Shown here piece after piece: positions 49,156 through 58,788 of a DNA stretch of 64,000 nt. The DNA comes from Gemmatimonadetes bacterium SCN 70-22 (lineage in GTDB: Bacteria; Gemmatimonadota; Gemmatimonadetes; Gemmatimonadales; Gemmatimonadaceae): the NCBI GenBank assembly GCA_001724275.1, contig MEDZ01000008.1:26260-90259 (forward strand), given 5' to 3'. The notes under the pieces were generated by a model. That model worked only from the letters and a program-made list of their open reading frames with translations. It did no database searches and had not been told where the DNA came from. Numbering within the stretch: the stretch's first letter is position 1; each line of letters begins with the position of its first letter. The position numbers and the translations under genes are program-made.

Positions 49156-51624
49156 TTACCCCCGCGGCGCCAGGAGCGCCTCGAACGCCCCCACCCCTCG
49201 CACGCTGCGAAAGTGCGGGTCGGCATGGATGAACGGCTCGTACGGCAGCCCCGTGGCGAAGGCACGGCGCAGCAGCCGCACCGCCGCGTCGGCGTCGCCG
49301 CGCAACGCCGCCATTGCGGCGCGCCAGTACTGCGCGCTCCCGAACAGGTGCGGTCCTCGCTCGCGCTCGAGCCGCGCGTCGATGCGCGCGGCCTCGTCCT
49401 CGTCGCCACGCCGGATCGCGATCACCCCCAGGTAGCCGTGGTCGAGGTGCCCCTGAAGGTGCGGGTGGTGAATCGCGCCGCAGTCGGCCACGCGAACGCG
49501 ATCGCCCGCCAGGTGCGCGAACGCGAGCCGCGCCCCCGCCCAGTCGCCCACCTCGTAACGGGCGCGCGCAATCGCGCGCGCCACGGCGGGTTGCTCGCGC
49601 GCCTCGCCAGGGAGCTCCTCGAACCAGGCGAGCGACTCCCGCAGCAGCGTCTCGGCGACCGCGCGACCCGACCCGTGCGCGAGGAGCTCGTGCGCGGCTT
49701 CACGCATGAGCGTCCCGGGGCTCGGCTCCTCGCGCGAGGGCATCGCCAGCCGATCCTCGACGCACGCCAGCACCCCCGCCTCGTCTCCCAGCGCCGCGCG
49801 CGCGTGGAGCTCCAGCCGCAAGGCGATCGGCGCTTCCGGATGCAGCGCGCGCGCCCGGCGCGCCACCTCCAGCTCGCGGGTGTGCTCGCCCAGCATGTGC
49901 AGCGCCTGCGCCATGACGACCCAGTAGAAGACCCACCCGCGCATCTCGCCGCGCGAGGGATCGATCGCCGCCAGCAGCTGCAACGCCTCGCGCGGACGGT
50001 TGCGCCGCCGCGCTTCCTCGGCCACCTGGAAGCTCGCGATCGAACCGGGCGCCATGGCGGCCTGCCGGCGCACCGCCTCGTACGCCGCCCCCCAGTCGCC
50101 GGCCAGCCAGGCGCGCACCATGTCGAGCAACGCGCGCTCGAACGGTCCAGCGGCAACCACGAGCGGTTGCGCACGCGCCACCACTCCCTCGGCCCGTTCC
50201 AGCTCGCCGAGGTTCCAGTGCGCGATGGCAGACACGAGCAGCGGGAGAGCGTAGGCGGCATCGCTCGTCGTCGCCCGGCCCAGGTGCTCCAGCGCGCCGC
50301 GCCAGTCCGCGCTCACGAAGCGGGCCATCCCTTCCACGTACGCGCTGTGCGCCTCGTACGACCGGGCGCGCCCAGCCGCGCGCACGTGCAGCACCCGCGC
50401 CTCGAGCTCACGCGCCAGGTGCGTCCGCGCCTCGTCGCGCAGCGCTTCCACGGCGGGGAGCGGGGCGGCAACCGGCGCCCGCGCCGGCCCGAGGGCGCGA
50501 AGCACCTCGCCGGTGCGCGCGTTCCTGATCCACCCCTGTGCCACCACCTCGCTCCCCGCCGCATAGTACGCCCCACTCACGACCGTCCCGGCCCCCGTCT
50601 CCTCCGCGGCCAGCCGCGTCCACTCGGTGGCGGGCGCATGCGCCGCCACGGCATCGACGTGGCGCGCCGTGGCCAGCGCCCCCGTGAACGGGACCACCCG
50701 CACCCCTTCCAGCTGCAACAATCCCTCGGCGATGGCGTCGGCCATCAGGCGGCCGAACGGCTCGAGGGCCGCATCGCCCGTCTCGTTCCGGAAGACGGTG
50801 ACGAGGACGCGCCGGACATCGAGCGGCGGCGCACCGGATGCCGACGTCGCCCCTCCGCGCAGCGCCGAAACCGCCGACACGGTCTCGGCGGCCGGCTCCA
50901 GGCCGTACTGCTCCCGCAGGCGGCGCACGAAGGCGTCATACACGCCAATGGCGGCGGCACGATCGCCCGCACGCTCCAGCAGCGCGACCAGCCGGCGCAG
51001 CGAAGGCTCGTCGTCAGGTGCAATGGACAGCACTCGGCGGCTCCACGCCATCGCCCCGGCATCGTCCCCCGCCTCCGCCGCCGCATCGCGCAGGGCCCGG
51101 GCAGCCGATGCCGCCAGTCCGCGCAGCTGGCTGCGGCGCTCCTCGGCCCAGCGCTCGAACGCCGGGGCCCCCTCGATGTGGAAGCCGGGGAGGAAGTCGC
51201 CATGATAGAGCTCGAGCGCTCCCGCGAGGTCGCCACTCGCCGCGCGACGCTCGAAGTCGACGGCGTCGCACGTCACGCCGCCCTCATGCACGGTTACCTC
51301 CTCGCCCCTCCCCGTCACCACCCCGGCGCCAACCGTCCGGCGCAGCTGATACACGGCCTGGCGCAGCGAACTGCGCGCACGCTCGGCGTCCGAGTCGGGC
51401 CAGAACGTCGCGACCAGGGAGTCACGCCGAGGGGAGCGCCCCGCCCCACCCATGACGAGGTACACCAGCAGCGCCAGTGGCTTGGGCCGAACCAGCAGTC
51501 CATCGAGCGGGACGCCGTCGCCCCCGGCCGCATCGATCGCCCCCAGCGTCCGGAGTGCGATGCCTGCCGGCGCGCGAGGCGCACGCGATGACGCTCGATT
51601 CACGACGCGCTCACGCCCGGCCAC
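49156..51624 (-). CDS. SARP/BTAD-type transcriptional activator with TPR repeats
   Basis: The 822-residue protein starts with an OmpR-like winged helix (PLDGLLVRPKPLALLVYLVM, RRDSLVATFWPDSDAERARS, SLRQAVYQLRRTVG). The bacterial transcriptional activation domain follows (ALELYHGDFLPGF, FERWAEERRSQLR). A TolB-like N-terminal segment (VTVFRNETGDAALEPFG) comes next, then many TPR-like helix pairs to the end. This composite is common in Gemmatimonadota and some Acidobacteriota. It is divergent from the intact amidohydrolase at 51768, which is a possible target. The first ATG is used; it precedes the DNA-binding domain by about 25 residues. Confidence 0.8.
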   Translation of the reverse strand: MAGRERVVNRASSRAPRAPAGIALRTLGAIDAAGGDGVPLDGLLVRPKPLALLVYLVMGGAGRSPRRDSLVATFWPDSDAERARSSLRQAVYQLRRTVGAGVVTGRGEEVTVHEGGVTCDAVDFERRAASGDLAGALELYHGDFLPGFHIEGAPAFERWAEERRSQLRGLAASAARALRDAAAEAGDDAGAMAWSRRVLSIAPDDEPSLRRLVALLERAGDRAAAIGVYDAFVRRLREQYGLEPAAETVSAVSALRGGATSASGAPPLDVRRVLVTVFRNETGDAALEPFGRLMADAIAEGLLQLEGVRVVPFTGALATARHVDAVAAHAPATEWTRLAAEETGAGTVVSGAYYAAGSEVVAQGWIRNARTGEVLRALGPARAPVAAPLPAVEALRDEARTHLARELEARVLHVRAAGRARSYEAHSAYVEGMARFVSADWRGALEHLGRATTSDAAYALPLLVSAIAHWNLGELERAEGVVARAQPLVVAAGPFERALLDMVRAWLAGDWGAAYEAVRRQAAMAPGSIASFQVAEEARRRNRPREALQLLAAIDPSRGEMRGWVFYWVVMAQALHMLGEHTRELEVARRARALHPEAPIALRLELHARAALGDEAGVLACVEDRLAMPSREEPSPGTLMREAAHELLAHGSGRAVAETLLRESLAWFEELPGEAREQPAVARAIARARYEVGDWAGARLAFAHLAGDRVRVADCGAIHHPHLQGHLDHGYLGVIAIRRGDEDEAARIDARLERERGPHLFGSAQYWRAAMAALRGDADAAVRLLRRAFATGLPYEPFIHADPHFRSVRGVGAFEALLAPRG

Positions 51625-51767
51625 CAGTTTCGTCGCACGTCATGTCGTGTACCCCTCCCGAAGCGCCTCGAGTGGCGGGCATCGCCGATGCCCGCGAGCC
51701 ATGAGGGCGGGAGGTTGCACCGGCGCGACAGGCACCACAAGGCCACCAGCGTCCCCCCTTTCCAGCC

Positions 51768-53498
51768 ATGACGCGTCACGCAATCGCCGCCCTCGCCCGG
51801 ACCTCCCGCTCCCGTGCGCTCGTCGCGCTCCGCGCGATCGTCGCGCTCCTCACCATCGCGGGGAACTCGCTCGCCGCTCAGGATCGCGCAAATGCGATGG
51901 TTCCCACCGTCGTGCTCCTCGGCGGAAAGGTCTTTACCGCCGATCCGGCAAGACCGTGGTCCGAGGCGATCGCCGTACGGGGCGACCGCATCGTGGCCGT
52001 GGGAAGCACCGCCGACATCGCGCGACTCGCCGGCCCGGACACTCGTCGCATCGCGCTCGGCGGTCGCACCGTCGTCCCTGGCTTCGACGACGCCCACGCA
52101 CACGCCGGCCCCGCCGGTGCCGCGGGACGGCACATCAGCGTCGACCCGTCGCCGACCCCCGATCCGGCGCTCGACCTCCTGCTCGACTCGCTGGCGGCGG
52201 CGGCCCGACGCGCGCCGACCGGCGCGTGGCTCACCTCCAGCGTGGGCGGGCGGATCCTCGACGACCCGCGCGCGACGCGTTCGGTGCTCGACTCCGTGGC
52301 GCCCGACCATCGGGTCTGGCTCGCCGGCTGGTCCGGGCACGGCGCCATTCTCAACTCCGCCGCGCTGCGCGCCGCCGGCCTGCTCGACGCCCCCGATCCT
52401 GCAGGCGGTTGGATTTCGCGCGATGCGAACGGCGTGGCCTCGGGACGCATCGACGAATACGTCATCTACACCACCGAGAACCGCCTCGCGGTCGCGCGTG
52501 GTGACTCCGTCCTCGCCCGGTCGCTGCGCGCTTATGGGGAATGGGGACTCCGCCATGGCATCACATCGGTACAGGACATGGCGGGGCAGTACGACCTCGC
52601 CACGTTGCGCGCTGCGGTCGCGCGCGGCGAAACGATGCGCGCGCGGCACCGCGTCATTCGCATCCCGAACACCACGCACCCCGGGGGCTGGCGCGCGAGC
52701 TGGCGCGTATCCGGACGCGACACCGTGCTCGCCCCCAACGTGCACGTCTCGGGAGTGAAGTGGATCCTCGACGGGACTCCCGTCGAGCGCCTTGCCCTCA
52801 TGCGACGTCCGTACGCCGACCGTCCCGGATGGCACGGGCGCGCCAACTTTCCGTTCGACACGCTGCGCGCCATCCTGCGCGACGCGCTGGCACGTGGCGA
52901 ACAGCCGCATCTGCACGCCGTGGGCGACAGCACGATCGCACTGGTCATCGCCGCCATGCGCGCCGAGGCCCCCGACGCCGCCTGGCGATCTCTACGCCCG
53001 CGCCTCGAGCACGCCGATGCACTCGGCCGCGACCAGCTCGCCGACGTGAAGTCGCTCGGCATCGTCGTCGTGCAGAACCCTGCGCATCTCGCGATCCCCG
53101 CCGTGATGTCGGCACGGTGGGGAGCCGACCAGCTTCGCGCGGTCGACCTCCTCAAGACGCTGGTCGACTCCGGGGTTCCGCTCGCCATCGGGAGCGACGG
53201 TCCGCGGGAGCCGGGCGTCAACATCATGCTCGCGACGCTCCACCCCAACGTCCCCAGCGAAGCGCTCACGCGCGAGCAGGCGGTCGCTGCCTACACCCGC
53301 GGCTCGGCCTACGCGGCGTTCGCCGAGCGGCAGCGGGGGACGATCGCGCCGGGAATGCTCGCCGACATCGCGGTGTTGTCGCAGGACGTGTTCGGCGTGG
53401 CGCCTGACGCGCTCCCGGCAACCCGGAGCGTCCTGACGATGGTCGGCGGCAAGGTGGTGCACGAGGAAGCGGAGCTCGTGCCACCTCACAGGCGATGA
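51768..53498 (+). CDS. YtcJ-like amidohydrolase (intact)
   Basis: The 576-residue protein has a signal peptide ending NSLAAQ. Amidohydrolase metal-site motifs are complete: GFDDAHAHAGPAG, the Lys in SGVKWILDG, HLHAVGDSTIAL, and AIGSDGPREPGVN. The C-terminal LTREQAVAAYTRGSAYAAFAE is typical of the YtcJ/NfdA-like N-substituted formamide deformylase group. It likely hydrolyses a C-N bond of a small secreted or imported compound in the periplasm. The truncated relative at 42767 helps define its missing part. Regulation by the divergent SARP protein is possible. Confidence 0.85.
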   Translation: MTRHAIAALARTSRSRALVALRAIVALLTIAGNSLAAQDRANAMVPTVVLLGGKVFTADPARPWSEAIAVRGDRIVAVGSTADIARLAGPDTRRIALGGRTVVPGFDDAHAHAGPAGAAGRHISVDPSPTPDPALDLLLDSLAAAARRAPTGAWLTSSVGGRILDDPRATRSVLDSVAPDHRVWLAGWSGHGAILNSAALRAAGLLDAPDPAGGWISRDANGVASGRIDEYVIYTTENRLAVARGDSVLARSLRAYGEWGLRHGITSVQDMAGQYDLATLRAAVARGETMRARHRVIRIPNTTHPGGWRASWRVSGRDTVLAPNVHVSGVKWILDGTPVERLALMRRPYADRPGWHGRANFPFDTLRAILRDALARGEQPHLHAVGDSTIALVIAAMRAEAPDAAWRSLRPRLEHADALGRDQLADVKSLGIVVVQNPAHLAIPAVMSARWGADQLRAVDLLKTLVDSGVPLAIGSDGPREPGVNIMLATLHPNVPSEALTREQAVAAYTRGSAYAAFAERQRGTIAPGMLADIAVLSQDVFGVAPDALPATRSVLTMVGGKVVHEEAELVPPHRR

Positions 53499-53717
53499 GG
53501 GATCTGCGACGTGCGCGCACTGTGAGCCAGGTCGCAAGCACGACGGCGTCCGTCATGCATGTGAGGCGCGACACTTCGGGCGCCTGGGTCGACGGTGCAC
53601 ATTGCAGCCAGTCGACTTCAATTGACGGTCGGCCCCCACCCAGATCGAGCGGCCGGGCGGAACGCTGGTGCCTCGCACCACCATCCCGCCAAGGGCTCCC
53701 TTTCCTATCGAGCTGCC

Positions 53718-54455
53718 ATGCTTACTGCCCATTCGCGCGCCGCGGCCCTTTCGTTTCTCGCGCTGTCTCTCGCAGGCTGTGGCGACGCAACGAGTGCCAA
53801 TCGGTCGTCCACCTCGCTCCTGATCGCCAGCCGGACCAGCAGTTCCCTGGCCGCGAGCCGCGCGCTCCTGGACATCTCGTTGACCGCTGGCGGGCACTCG
53901 CTCGTCATCACCAAGGCGCAGATGGTCCTCGCCGAGCTGGAGCTGAAGGCCACGTCGTCGGCGGCGTGTGCGGCCGAGGGGGCGCATGACGACTGCGAGG
54001 AATTGCGTGTCGCCCCCATGCTCGTCGACCTCCCGCTCGACGCCGTGAAGTCGCTGGACGTCGCGGCGCTCCTCCCGCCTGGGACCTATCGCGAGATCGA
54101 GTTCGACGTGGACGCGGTCGAGAGCGGCGAGCGCGCTAGCTCGGCCGCATTCCTCTCGGCGCACCCCGATTTCCGGAACGTGAGCGTTCGCGTGGAGGGG
54201 ACCTTCGACGGCAAGCCCTTCACCTTCCAGACGGCACAGGACTTCGAAGTCGAGTTCGAGTTTCGCACGCCGTTCGTCGTCGGCGCCGGAGCGTCGAGCC
54301 TGACGCTCAACATCGACGTCGCCTCGTGGTTCCAGAACGGCACGACGATACTCGACCCGTCGAATCCCGAGAACCGTTCGCTCATCACGAACAACATCAA
54401 TCGCTCGATCTCGGCATTCGAGGACGACGACCACGACGGTCGCGAGGACCGATAA
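53718..54455 (+). CDS. Lipoprotein, DUF4382-like
   Basis: The 245-residue protein has a lipobox signal (FLALSLAGCGDAT, Cys about 20). The mature part has beta-strand-rich segments: DISLTAGGHSLVITKAQMVLAEL, VAPMLVDLPLDAVKS, and LLPPGTYREIEFDVDAVE. The last resembles DUF4382-type carbohydrate-binding-like domains that measure a scalar parameter. It ends in a short acidic stretch (FEDDDHDGREDR). The longer upstream frame is not used because the lipoprotein signal starts at ATG 53718. Its 3' end overlaps the convergent neighbour by 59 bp. Confidence 0.6.
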   Translation: MLTAHSRAAALSFLALSLAGCGDATSANRSSTSLLIASRTSSSLAASRALLDISLTAGGHSLVITKAQMVLAELELKATSSAACAAEGAHDDCEELRVAPMLVDLPLDAVKSLDVAALLPPGTYREIEFDVDAVESGERASSAAFLSAHPDFRNVSVRVEGTFDGKPFTFQTAQDFEVEFEFRTPFVVGAGASSLTLNIDVASWFQNGTTILDPSNPENRSLITNNINRSISAFEDDDHDGREDR

Positions 54456-55422
54456 CCGGTCGGGGCAGCGGCAGCCGCAGCACGACGACGGTGTCCCCGA
54501 TCGCCCGCCCGCCCTGCCATCGACCCAGCTGGCTGTTCGCGAGGTAGAGCAGGTCTTCACCCAGTAACGCCCCGGTAGTCGGCACTTCGTGCGCGGGATG
54601 CCTGCGCTCGAGCGTGGTCGCGCGCTCCACGGTTCTGCCGTCCCCGGACAGCGACAGCCGAACCAACCGCGGCACGCCGATGGCGTTCTGGATGCCGACC
54701 AGCGCATCACCCGCGAGGTAGAGCCCGTCGATCCCGCCGAGCGCGACGCCCGGCGGGGCCTCGAGCATGTGGAGTCGCGCATCGTCCGTGCGCCCCACCG
54801 CGATCCCTTCATCGTAGGCGATGTAGATCGTTTGCCCGTCCGGCGACAGCGCCACGCCGTTGGGGTGCGTGCGCCCCGCGGTTCGACCGAATGCAATGGT
54901 CAGCTCGGACGAGCCTGGCGCGCGCAACCAGACGACGCCCCCGTCGGTATCGGTGAGATAGATCGTTCCGTCGGGCGCGACCTCGAGGTCGTTCGGGAGG
55001 TGCATCCCCTCCAGCGGGATCGGCGATGATTCCGCGACCGAGCCGTCGTCGAGCCGCAGTGCGACCAGCGCGCCACTCCCCCGCCCCGCCGGCGGTTCCA
55101 CCGCGGCCCAGAGCACGCCGCGGGCCGTATCGACCTCGAGCCCGAGGACGGCGCCCCCGAGCGGCGGCGACCAGGCGCGGAGCGTCCCCGGACGTCCGGT
55201 CGACTGTTCTGCCCTAAAGACCCTCTGCCGCGCGATACTCCCGACGAGCAGCGTGCCGCGGTGAATGGCAATGGCCTCGGGAACGATCGAATCGGCGATC
55301 AACACGAATGCGGTGTCGCTCGCGACGAGTGGTCCCTCCCCGCCGGACGGCGAAGCCGCCTCGCGGCCATGGGCGCAGGCGCTCGCGAGGACGACAGCCA
55401 GGAACAGGCGCGCGCCCCTCAT
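54397..55422 (-). CDS. SMP-30/gluconolactonase-like lipoprotein
   Basis: The 341-residue protein has a lipobox signal (FLAVVLASACAHG). Beta-propeller blades follow: IAIHRGTLLVGSIARQRVFR, VLGLEVDTARGVLWAAVE, MHLPNDLEVAPDGTIYLTDT, HPNGVALSPDGQTIYIAYD, and GIDGLYLAGDALVGIQN. The N-D and G-I-D-G pattern is close to the SMP-30/strictosidine-synthase group, which bind a divalent metal at the propeller centre and hydrolyse lactones. The start overlaps the epimerase stop (ATGA). Confidence 0.7.
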   Translation of the reverse strand: MRGARLFLAVVLASACAHGREAASPSGGEGPLVASDTAFVLIADSIVPEAIAIHRGTLLVGSIARQRVFRAEQSTGRPGTLRAWSPPLGGAVLGLEVDTARGVLWAAVEPPAGRGSGALVALRLDDGSVAESSPIPLEGMHLPNDLEVAPDGTIYLTDTDGGVVWLRAPGSSELTIAFGRTAGRTHPNGVALSPDGQTIYIAYDEGIAVGRTDDARLHMLEAPPGVALGGIDGLYLAGDALVGIQNAIGVPRLVRLSLSGDGRTVERATTLERRHPAHEVPTTGALLGEDLLYLANSQLGRWQGGRAIGDTVVVLRLPLPRPVIGPRDRRGRRPRMPRSSD

Positions 55423-56360
55423 GCGCGCCCTCGCTCGGCGCGCCACTCCGCGGCCGTTTGCAGGGCCCCCTCGCGAAAGGAGCGGACTTCCGGGCGCCAT
55501 CCCAGGGCGAGCGCGCGCGCCGGCACGACGGCGACATCCCGCGCCAGGCGCCCCAGGTGCTCGCCCTGGAGCTCCTGCTTCATGCTGGCGAGCGACGATG
55601 GAGACGATGCGCCGACGCGTGACAGGGCGTCGCGCGCGAGCGCGAGCACGTCGGCCGCGCGAAGCGGTGCGCCATCGGTGGCGTGAAAGACGCCGCTGGC
55701 CTCGTGGCCGGCCTCGGCGACCGCCCGAAACAATGCGGCCACGTCACCGACGTGGACGAGCGACCAGCGCCCGGTGAGACGTTCGACGGCATCGAGTGGC
55801 TCACTCGCGGCCAGCGCGTCGAAGAGGCGCGGGATCGTCCCACCCATCGGGCCGATCGCCGCGCCGTACACCATGCCCAGTCGAATGACGGCCGCGACGC
55901 CGCTCGTCGCCACGACCCGTTCGAGTGCCGCCCGGGAGAGTGGCGCATGCCCCGTCGGCATCGCCTCCGCGTCCTCGTCCACGGGGCGGGCCGGATGGTC
56001 GCCGAGCAGGTAGGCATTCGAGGTGTACACCAGGCGCCCGAGACGGCAGGCGCCCGACTGGGCGAGCGTCAACAGGGTGGATGTGGCGATCCAGTCGGGG
56101 GCAGGTCGCTCGGTGCCGCCGGCGTACTGGAACCCCGTGTGCACGGCCACGTCCGCCTCGGCCGCAACCTCCAGCCAAGCGGCCGGGTTGGCCAGGTCAC
56201 CTATCACCGGATTGCAGCCGGGCGGTAGCGCGGCGGCTCGCGCCGGCGCGCGCACGAGCGCGCTCACCCGATGCCCGCGGGCCACGAGCTCCTGTGCCAC
56301 GGCCGACCCCACGTAGCCGGTGCCGCCCGTGAGGAAGATGCGCCGATGGGATGTCGTCAT
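55419..56360 (-). CDS. NAD-dependent epimerase/SDR-family protein
   Basis: The 313-residue extended short-chain dehydrogenase has the NAD(P)-binding motif IFLTGGTGYVGSAVAQEL, GDLANPAAWLEVA, VYTSNAYLLG and LVHVGDVAALF. In the usual Y-x-x-x-K slot the sequence APLSRAALERVV has no evident Tyr-Lys pair, so the function may be atypical or only substrate-binding. The start at MTTSHRR is preferred to the longer frame. It is divergent from the AraC regulator and coupled to the propeller lipoprotein. Confidence 0.78.
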   Translation of the reverse strand: MTTSHRRIFLTGGTGYVGSAVAQELVARGHRVSALVRAPARAAALPPGCNPVIGDLANPAAWLEVAAEADVAVHTGFQYAGGTERPAPDWIATSTLLTLAQSGACRLGRLVYTSNAYLLGDHPARPVDEDAEAMPTGHAPLSRAALERVVATSGVAAVIRLGMVYGAAIGPMGGTIPRLFDALAASEPLDAVERLTGRWSLVHVGDVAALFRAVAEAGHEASGVFHATDGAPLRAADVLALARDALSRVGASSPSSLASMKQELQGEHLGRLARDVAVVPARALALGWRPEVRSFREGALQTAAEWRAERGRA

Positions 56361-56433
56361 GCCGTCCAAGGTGCCGAGCCGGGGGCCGCCGCGCTTCCAC
56401 GATCTTGCCACCCCGCCCTATCTTGCGCACGAC

Positions 56434-57243
56434 ATGCCCGTCACGCCCCTCATCTCCACCGAGTCCGTCTTTGCCGGCATCTGGTCGTGCGACGGTCGCC
56501 ACGCACCGGCGCCGAGCATCGAGCCGTCCCGGATCGTCATGATCCCCCGGGCCGATTCCCCGCTGGCGCGTACCGGACGCGGGAGCAGCACGGTTCCGCC
56601 CGCGGCCGCGCTGGTCGTGGAGGCGGGCGAGGCGCTCGCGCTCCGCTCGGTACGAGGAACCGCGGTCCAGGCCACGGTCGTGGCGCCGGCAGACGCGGCC
56701 GGCCAGCCTCGCGGAGGCATCGGGATCCGCGCCATGGAGCCGGCGGCGCTCCTGGCCCATCACCAGCTGCAACGCGCGGCGCGGTTCGGCGCGCCGTCGC
56801 TCACGCTGGAAGAGCTTGCCCTCGAGCTGGCCGCCGTTGTCGGGCGAGAGTCCTTCCCTACGCCCCGCCTCCCGTCGTCGCAACGCGACGCGGCCCATGC
56901 GGCCCTGTCGATGGTTGCAGCTGCGGAGGCGACGCCCTCGCTCGCCGCGCTGGCCCGGGCCACGGGCGTTGCCCCGTGGCCGCTGAGCCGGGCCATTCGC
57001 GCGGTGCTGGGCATCCCGCTCCGGGAGTACGTCCTGCGGCGGCGCATTGCCCTGGCGCTGGAGCACATGGTGCGCACGCCGTCCCGCACCATCGGCGAGG
57101 CGGCCCATGCGGCCGGCTTTTCATCGCACGCACACTTCACCGACGCGGTGCGTGCGCGCTTCGGTGTCCCGCCGCGCGCGCTGCTCGGGCACGGCCGCGT
57201 CGACCTTCAGGTGAAGTCCGCCGGCGCCACGCGCGCCTGGTAG
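56434..57243 (+). CDS. AraC-family transcriptional regulator
   Basis: About 269 residues. The C-terminal double helix-turn-helix is clear: SLAALARATGVAPWPLSRAIRAVLG, LREYVLRRRIALALEHMV, TIGEAAHAAGFSSHAHFTDA, and VRARFGVPPRALLG. The N-terminal part is a cupin-like sensor. The gene is divergent from the epimerase/lipoprotein pair, a likely target. The start at MPVTPLISTES is chosen as it begins the sensor domain; an in-frame ATG at 56320 lies inside the neighbour's start region. Confidence 0.8.
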   Translation: MPVTPLISTESVFAGIWSCDGRHAPAPSIEPSRIVMIPRADSPLARTGRGSSTVPPAAALVVEAGEALALRSVRGTAVQATVVAPADAAGQPRGGIGIRAMEPAALLAHHQLQRAARFGAPSLTLEELALELAAVVGRESFPTPRLPSSQRDAAHAALSMVAAAEATPSLAALARATGVAPWPLSRAIRAVLGIPLREYVLRRRIALALEHMVRTPSRTIGEAAHAAGFSSHAHFTDAVRARFGVPPRALLGHGRVDLQVKSAGATRAW

Positions 57244-57277
57244 CGACAGCGCCACCGGCGCGCGTGCCGCGGCCCCG

Positions 57278-58237
57278 TCAGGCGTCGCCCCTGCCCCCGG
57301 TGCGCACCCGCAGGCGCGTCCCCCAGGGATCGCGCGTCACCAGCCCGCCGGCGCCGGGCTCCCGCTGCACGGCGAACCCGCCTCGTGCCAGGCTCTCGCC
57401 CACGGCCGCCAGGCTCCCCTCGTCAGGCACCTCGAGGGTCCACTCCAGGAGCCGCGCTTCGTCGTCGCCAGGCGCAACGGCACCACTCCCCGCCCAGGTG
57501 TTGGCCCCCAGGTGATGGTGATACCCCCCGGCGCCGAAGAAGAGCGCGCCGGGATAGTGCCACACCATGCGGTCGAAGCCGAGCGCCTCGGCGTAGAACG
57601 CCGCGGCCCGGGCGGTGTCACCCACGTGCAGGTGCACGTGCCCGATGACGGTCCCGCCCGGCATTCCCGTCCAGGCGGCGGCACCCGCCGCGGCGAGCAG
57701 GGCGTCGACGTCGACCGGATCGGTCGCCATCATCAGTTCGCGCCCCACCCGTCGCCAGCTGTCGCGCGGCCGGTCGGCGTACACCTCGATGCCGAGGTTG
57801 TCGGGATCCTGCAGGTAGAAGGCCTCGCTCACCAGGTGGTCGCCGGCCCCCGCCGGGGCCCCGATGTCCGCCAGGTGCCGCACGAACCTGCCTAACGACC
57901 CGCGATCCGGGAGCAGGATGGCGACGTGATAGAGGCCGAGTCGTCCCCGCATCGGGCGCGGCCGCGCGCCGGGGCGTTCGACCAGCTCCACCAGCGGGCG
58001 CGCGTCGCCGTGCGCGCCGAGCGTCGCCGTGGCGCCCTCACGGCCCAACACGCGAAAGCCGAGTGTGCCCCCGTACCAGGCCAGCGACCGCGCCAGGTCG
58101 GAGACCTGGAGGCGCACGGCCCCCAGGCGCGTGGCCTGGGGGAGCCGGAAGCCGGCCGGCGCCTCACCATAGCTCCCGGGAGTGGCCGGCTCCGCACCGG
58201 GGGTGTTGCCGAAGATGTCCTGGGTCGATGCCGACAT
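57278..58237 (-). CDS. Two-domain VOC-family (catechol dioxygenase-like) protein
   Basis: The 319-residue protein has two vicinal-oxygen-chelate modules. The first has LGAVRLQVSDLARSLAWYGG, LYHVAILLPDR and FYLQDPDNLGIEVYADR. The second has GTVIGHVHLHVGDTARAAAFY and YHHHLGANTWAG, with a C-terminal WGTRLRV. His and Glu ligands are where an extradiol-type Fe site would be, similar to Bacillus CatE. GGGGAGGAG precedes the start, a good ribosome-binding site. It follows the DoxX gene by 29 bp. Confidence 0.82.
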   Translation of the reverse strand: MSASTQDIFGNTPGAEPATPGSYGEAPAGFRLPQATRLGAVRLQVSDLARSLAWYGGTLGFRVLGREGATATLGAHGDARPLVELVERPGARPRPMRGRLGLYHVAILLPDRGSLGRFVRHLADIGAPAGAGDHLVSEAFYLQDPDNLGIEVYADRPRDSWRRVGRELMMATDPVDVDALLAAAGAAAWTGMPGGTVIGHVHLHVGDTARAAAFYAEALGFDRMVWHYPGALFFGAGGYHHHLGANTWAGSGAVAPGDDEARLLEWTLEVPDEGSLAAVGESLARGGFAVQREPGAGGLVTRDPWGTRLRVRTGGRGDA

Positions 58238-58266
58238 GTCTCCTCCCCGTCCCGCGAGGGACGACG

Positions 58267-58704
58267 TTATGCCCGCCCGCCGCCGTTGCGCGCGGCGAGG
58301 CGCGCGTCCACCGAAAAGCGCCCCGCCCCCGTGATCACCAGCGCCACCGCGGCCGCGAGCAGCAGCAGGACGAACTCGATCCCCTTGGGCGCGAAGAACC
58401 CCGCCTTCAGGTGCACGATGAAGATCGCCCCCAGCATGTCGCCGGCCAGCCCGAGTGCCACGACGCGCGTGAGCACGCCGAGCACCAGGGCGATCCCGCC
58501 GAAGAACTCCAGGAAGGCGATCGCCGGCCCCACCACTCCGGCGAGCGGGATCCCCATCTGTCCGAACGAGCCGGCCACCCCGTCGAGACCGTAGACGAAC
58601 AGCTTCTGCCCACCGTGGGCAGCGAAGATCACGCCCGTCACGAGCCGCAGCACGACGAGTGCGACGTCGGTCTGTGCGGCGGTGGCGGTTCCAAAAAGCT
58701 TCAT
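58267..58704 (-). CDS. DoxX-family membrane protein
   Basis: The 145-residue protein has four membrane helices, with the typical [40 protein letters not shown] and [15 protein letters not shown], followed by [17 protein letters not shown]. DoxX proteins are linked to thiosulfate or thiol and oxidative stress, with no fixed reaction for this subgroup. GGGAGG precedes the start. It is probably co-transcribed with the VOC gene and controlled by the neighbouring MarR. Confidence 0.85.
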   Translation of the reverse strand: MKLFGTATAAQTDVALVVLRLVTGVIFAAHGGQKLFVYGLDGVAGSFGQMGIPLAGVVGPAIAFLEFFGGIALVLGVLTRVVALGLAGDMLGAIFIVHLKAGFFAPKGIEFVLLLLAAAVALVITGAGRFSVDARLAARNGGGRA

Positions 58705-58788
58705 GCAGGTGCCTCCCAATGGTTCGGATGATTTGGAGCAATGCGCAACATGACTACTGGTGTCACAACACCCTTCCGCGCGCAATCA

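Noticed and set aside
46705..51591. Very long plus-strand open frame (about 1600 codons) opposite clcA, marR and the SARP gene
   Set aside because: Composition is Arg/His/Pro/Gly-rich without domains. The opposite strand has four well-supported genes.
56320..56433. N-terminal extension of the AraC regulator from ATG 56320
   Set aside because: It overlaps the start of the divergent epimerase gene and is not similar to a sensor domain.
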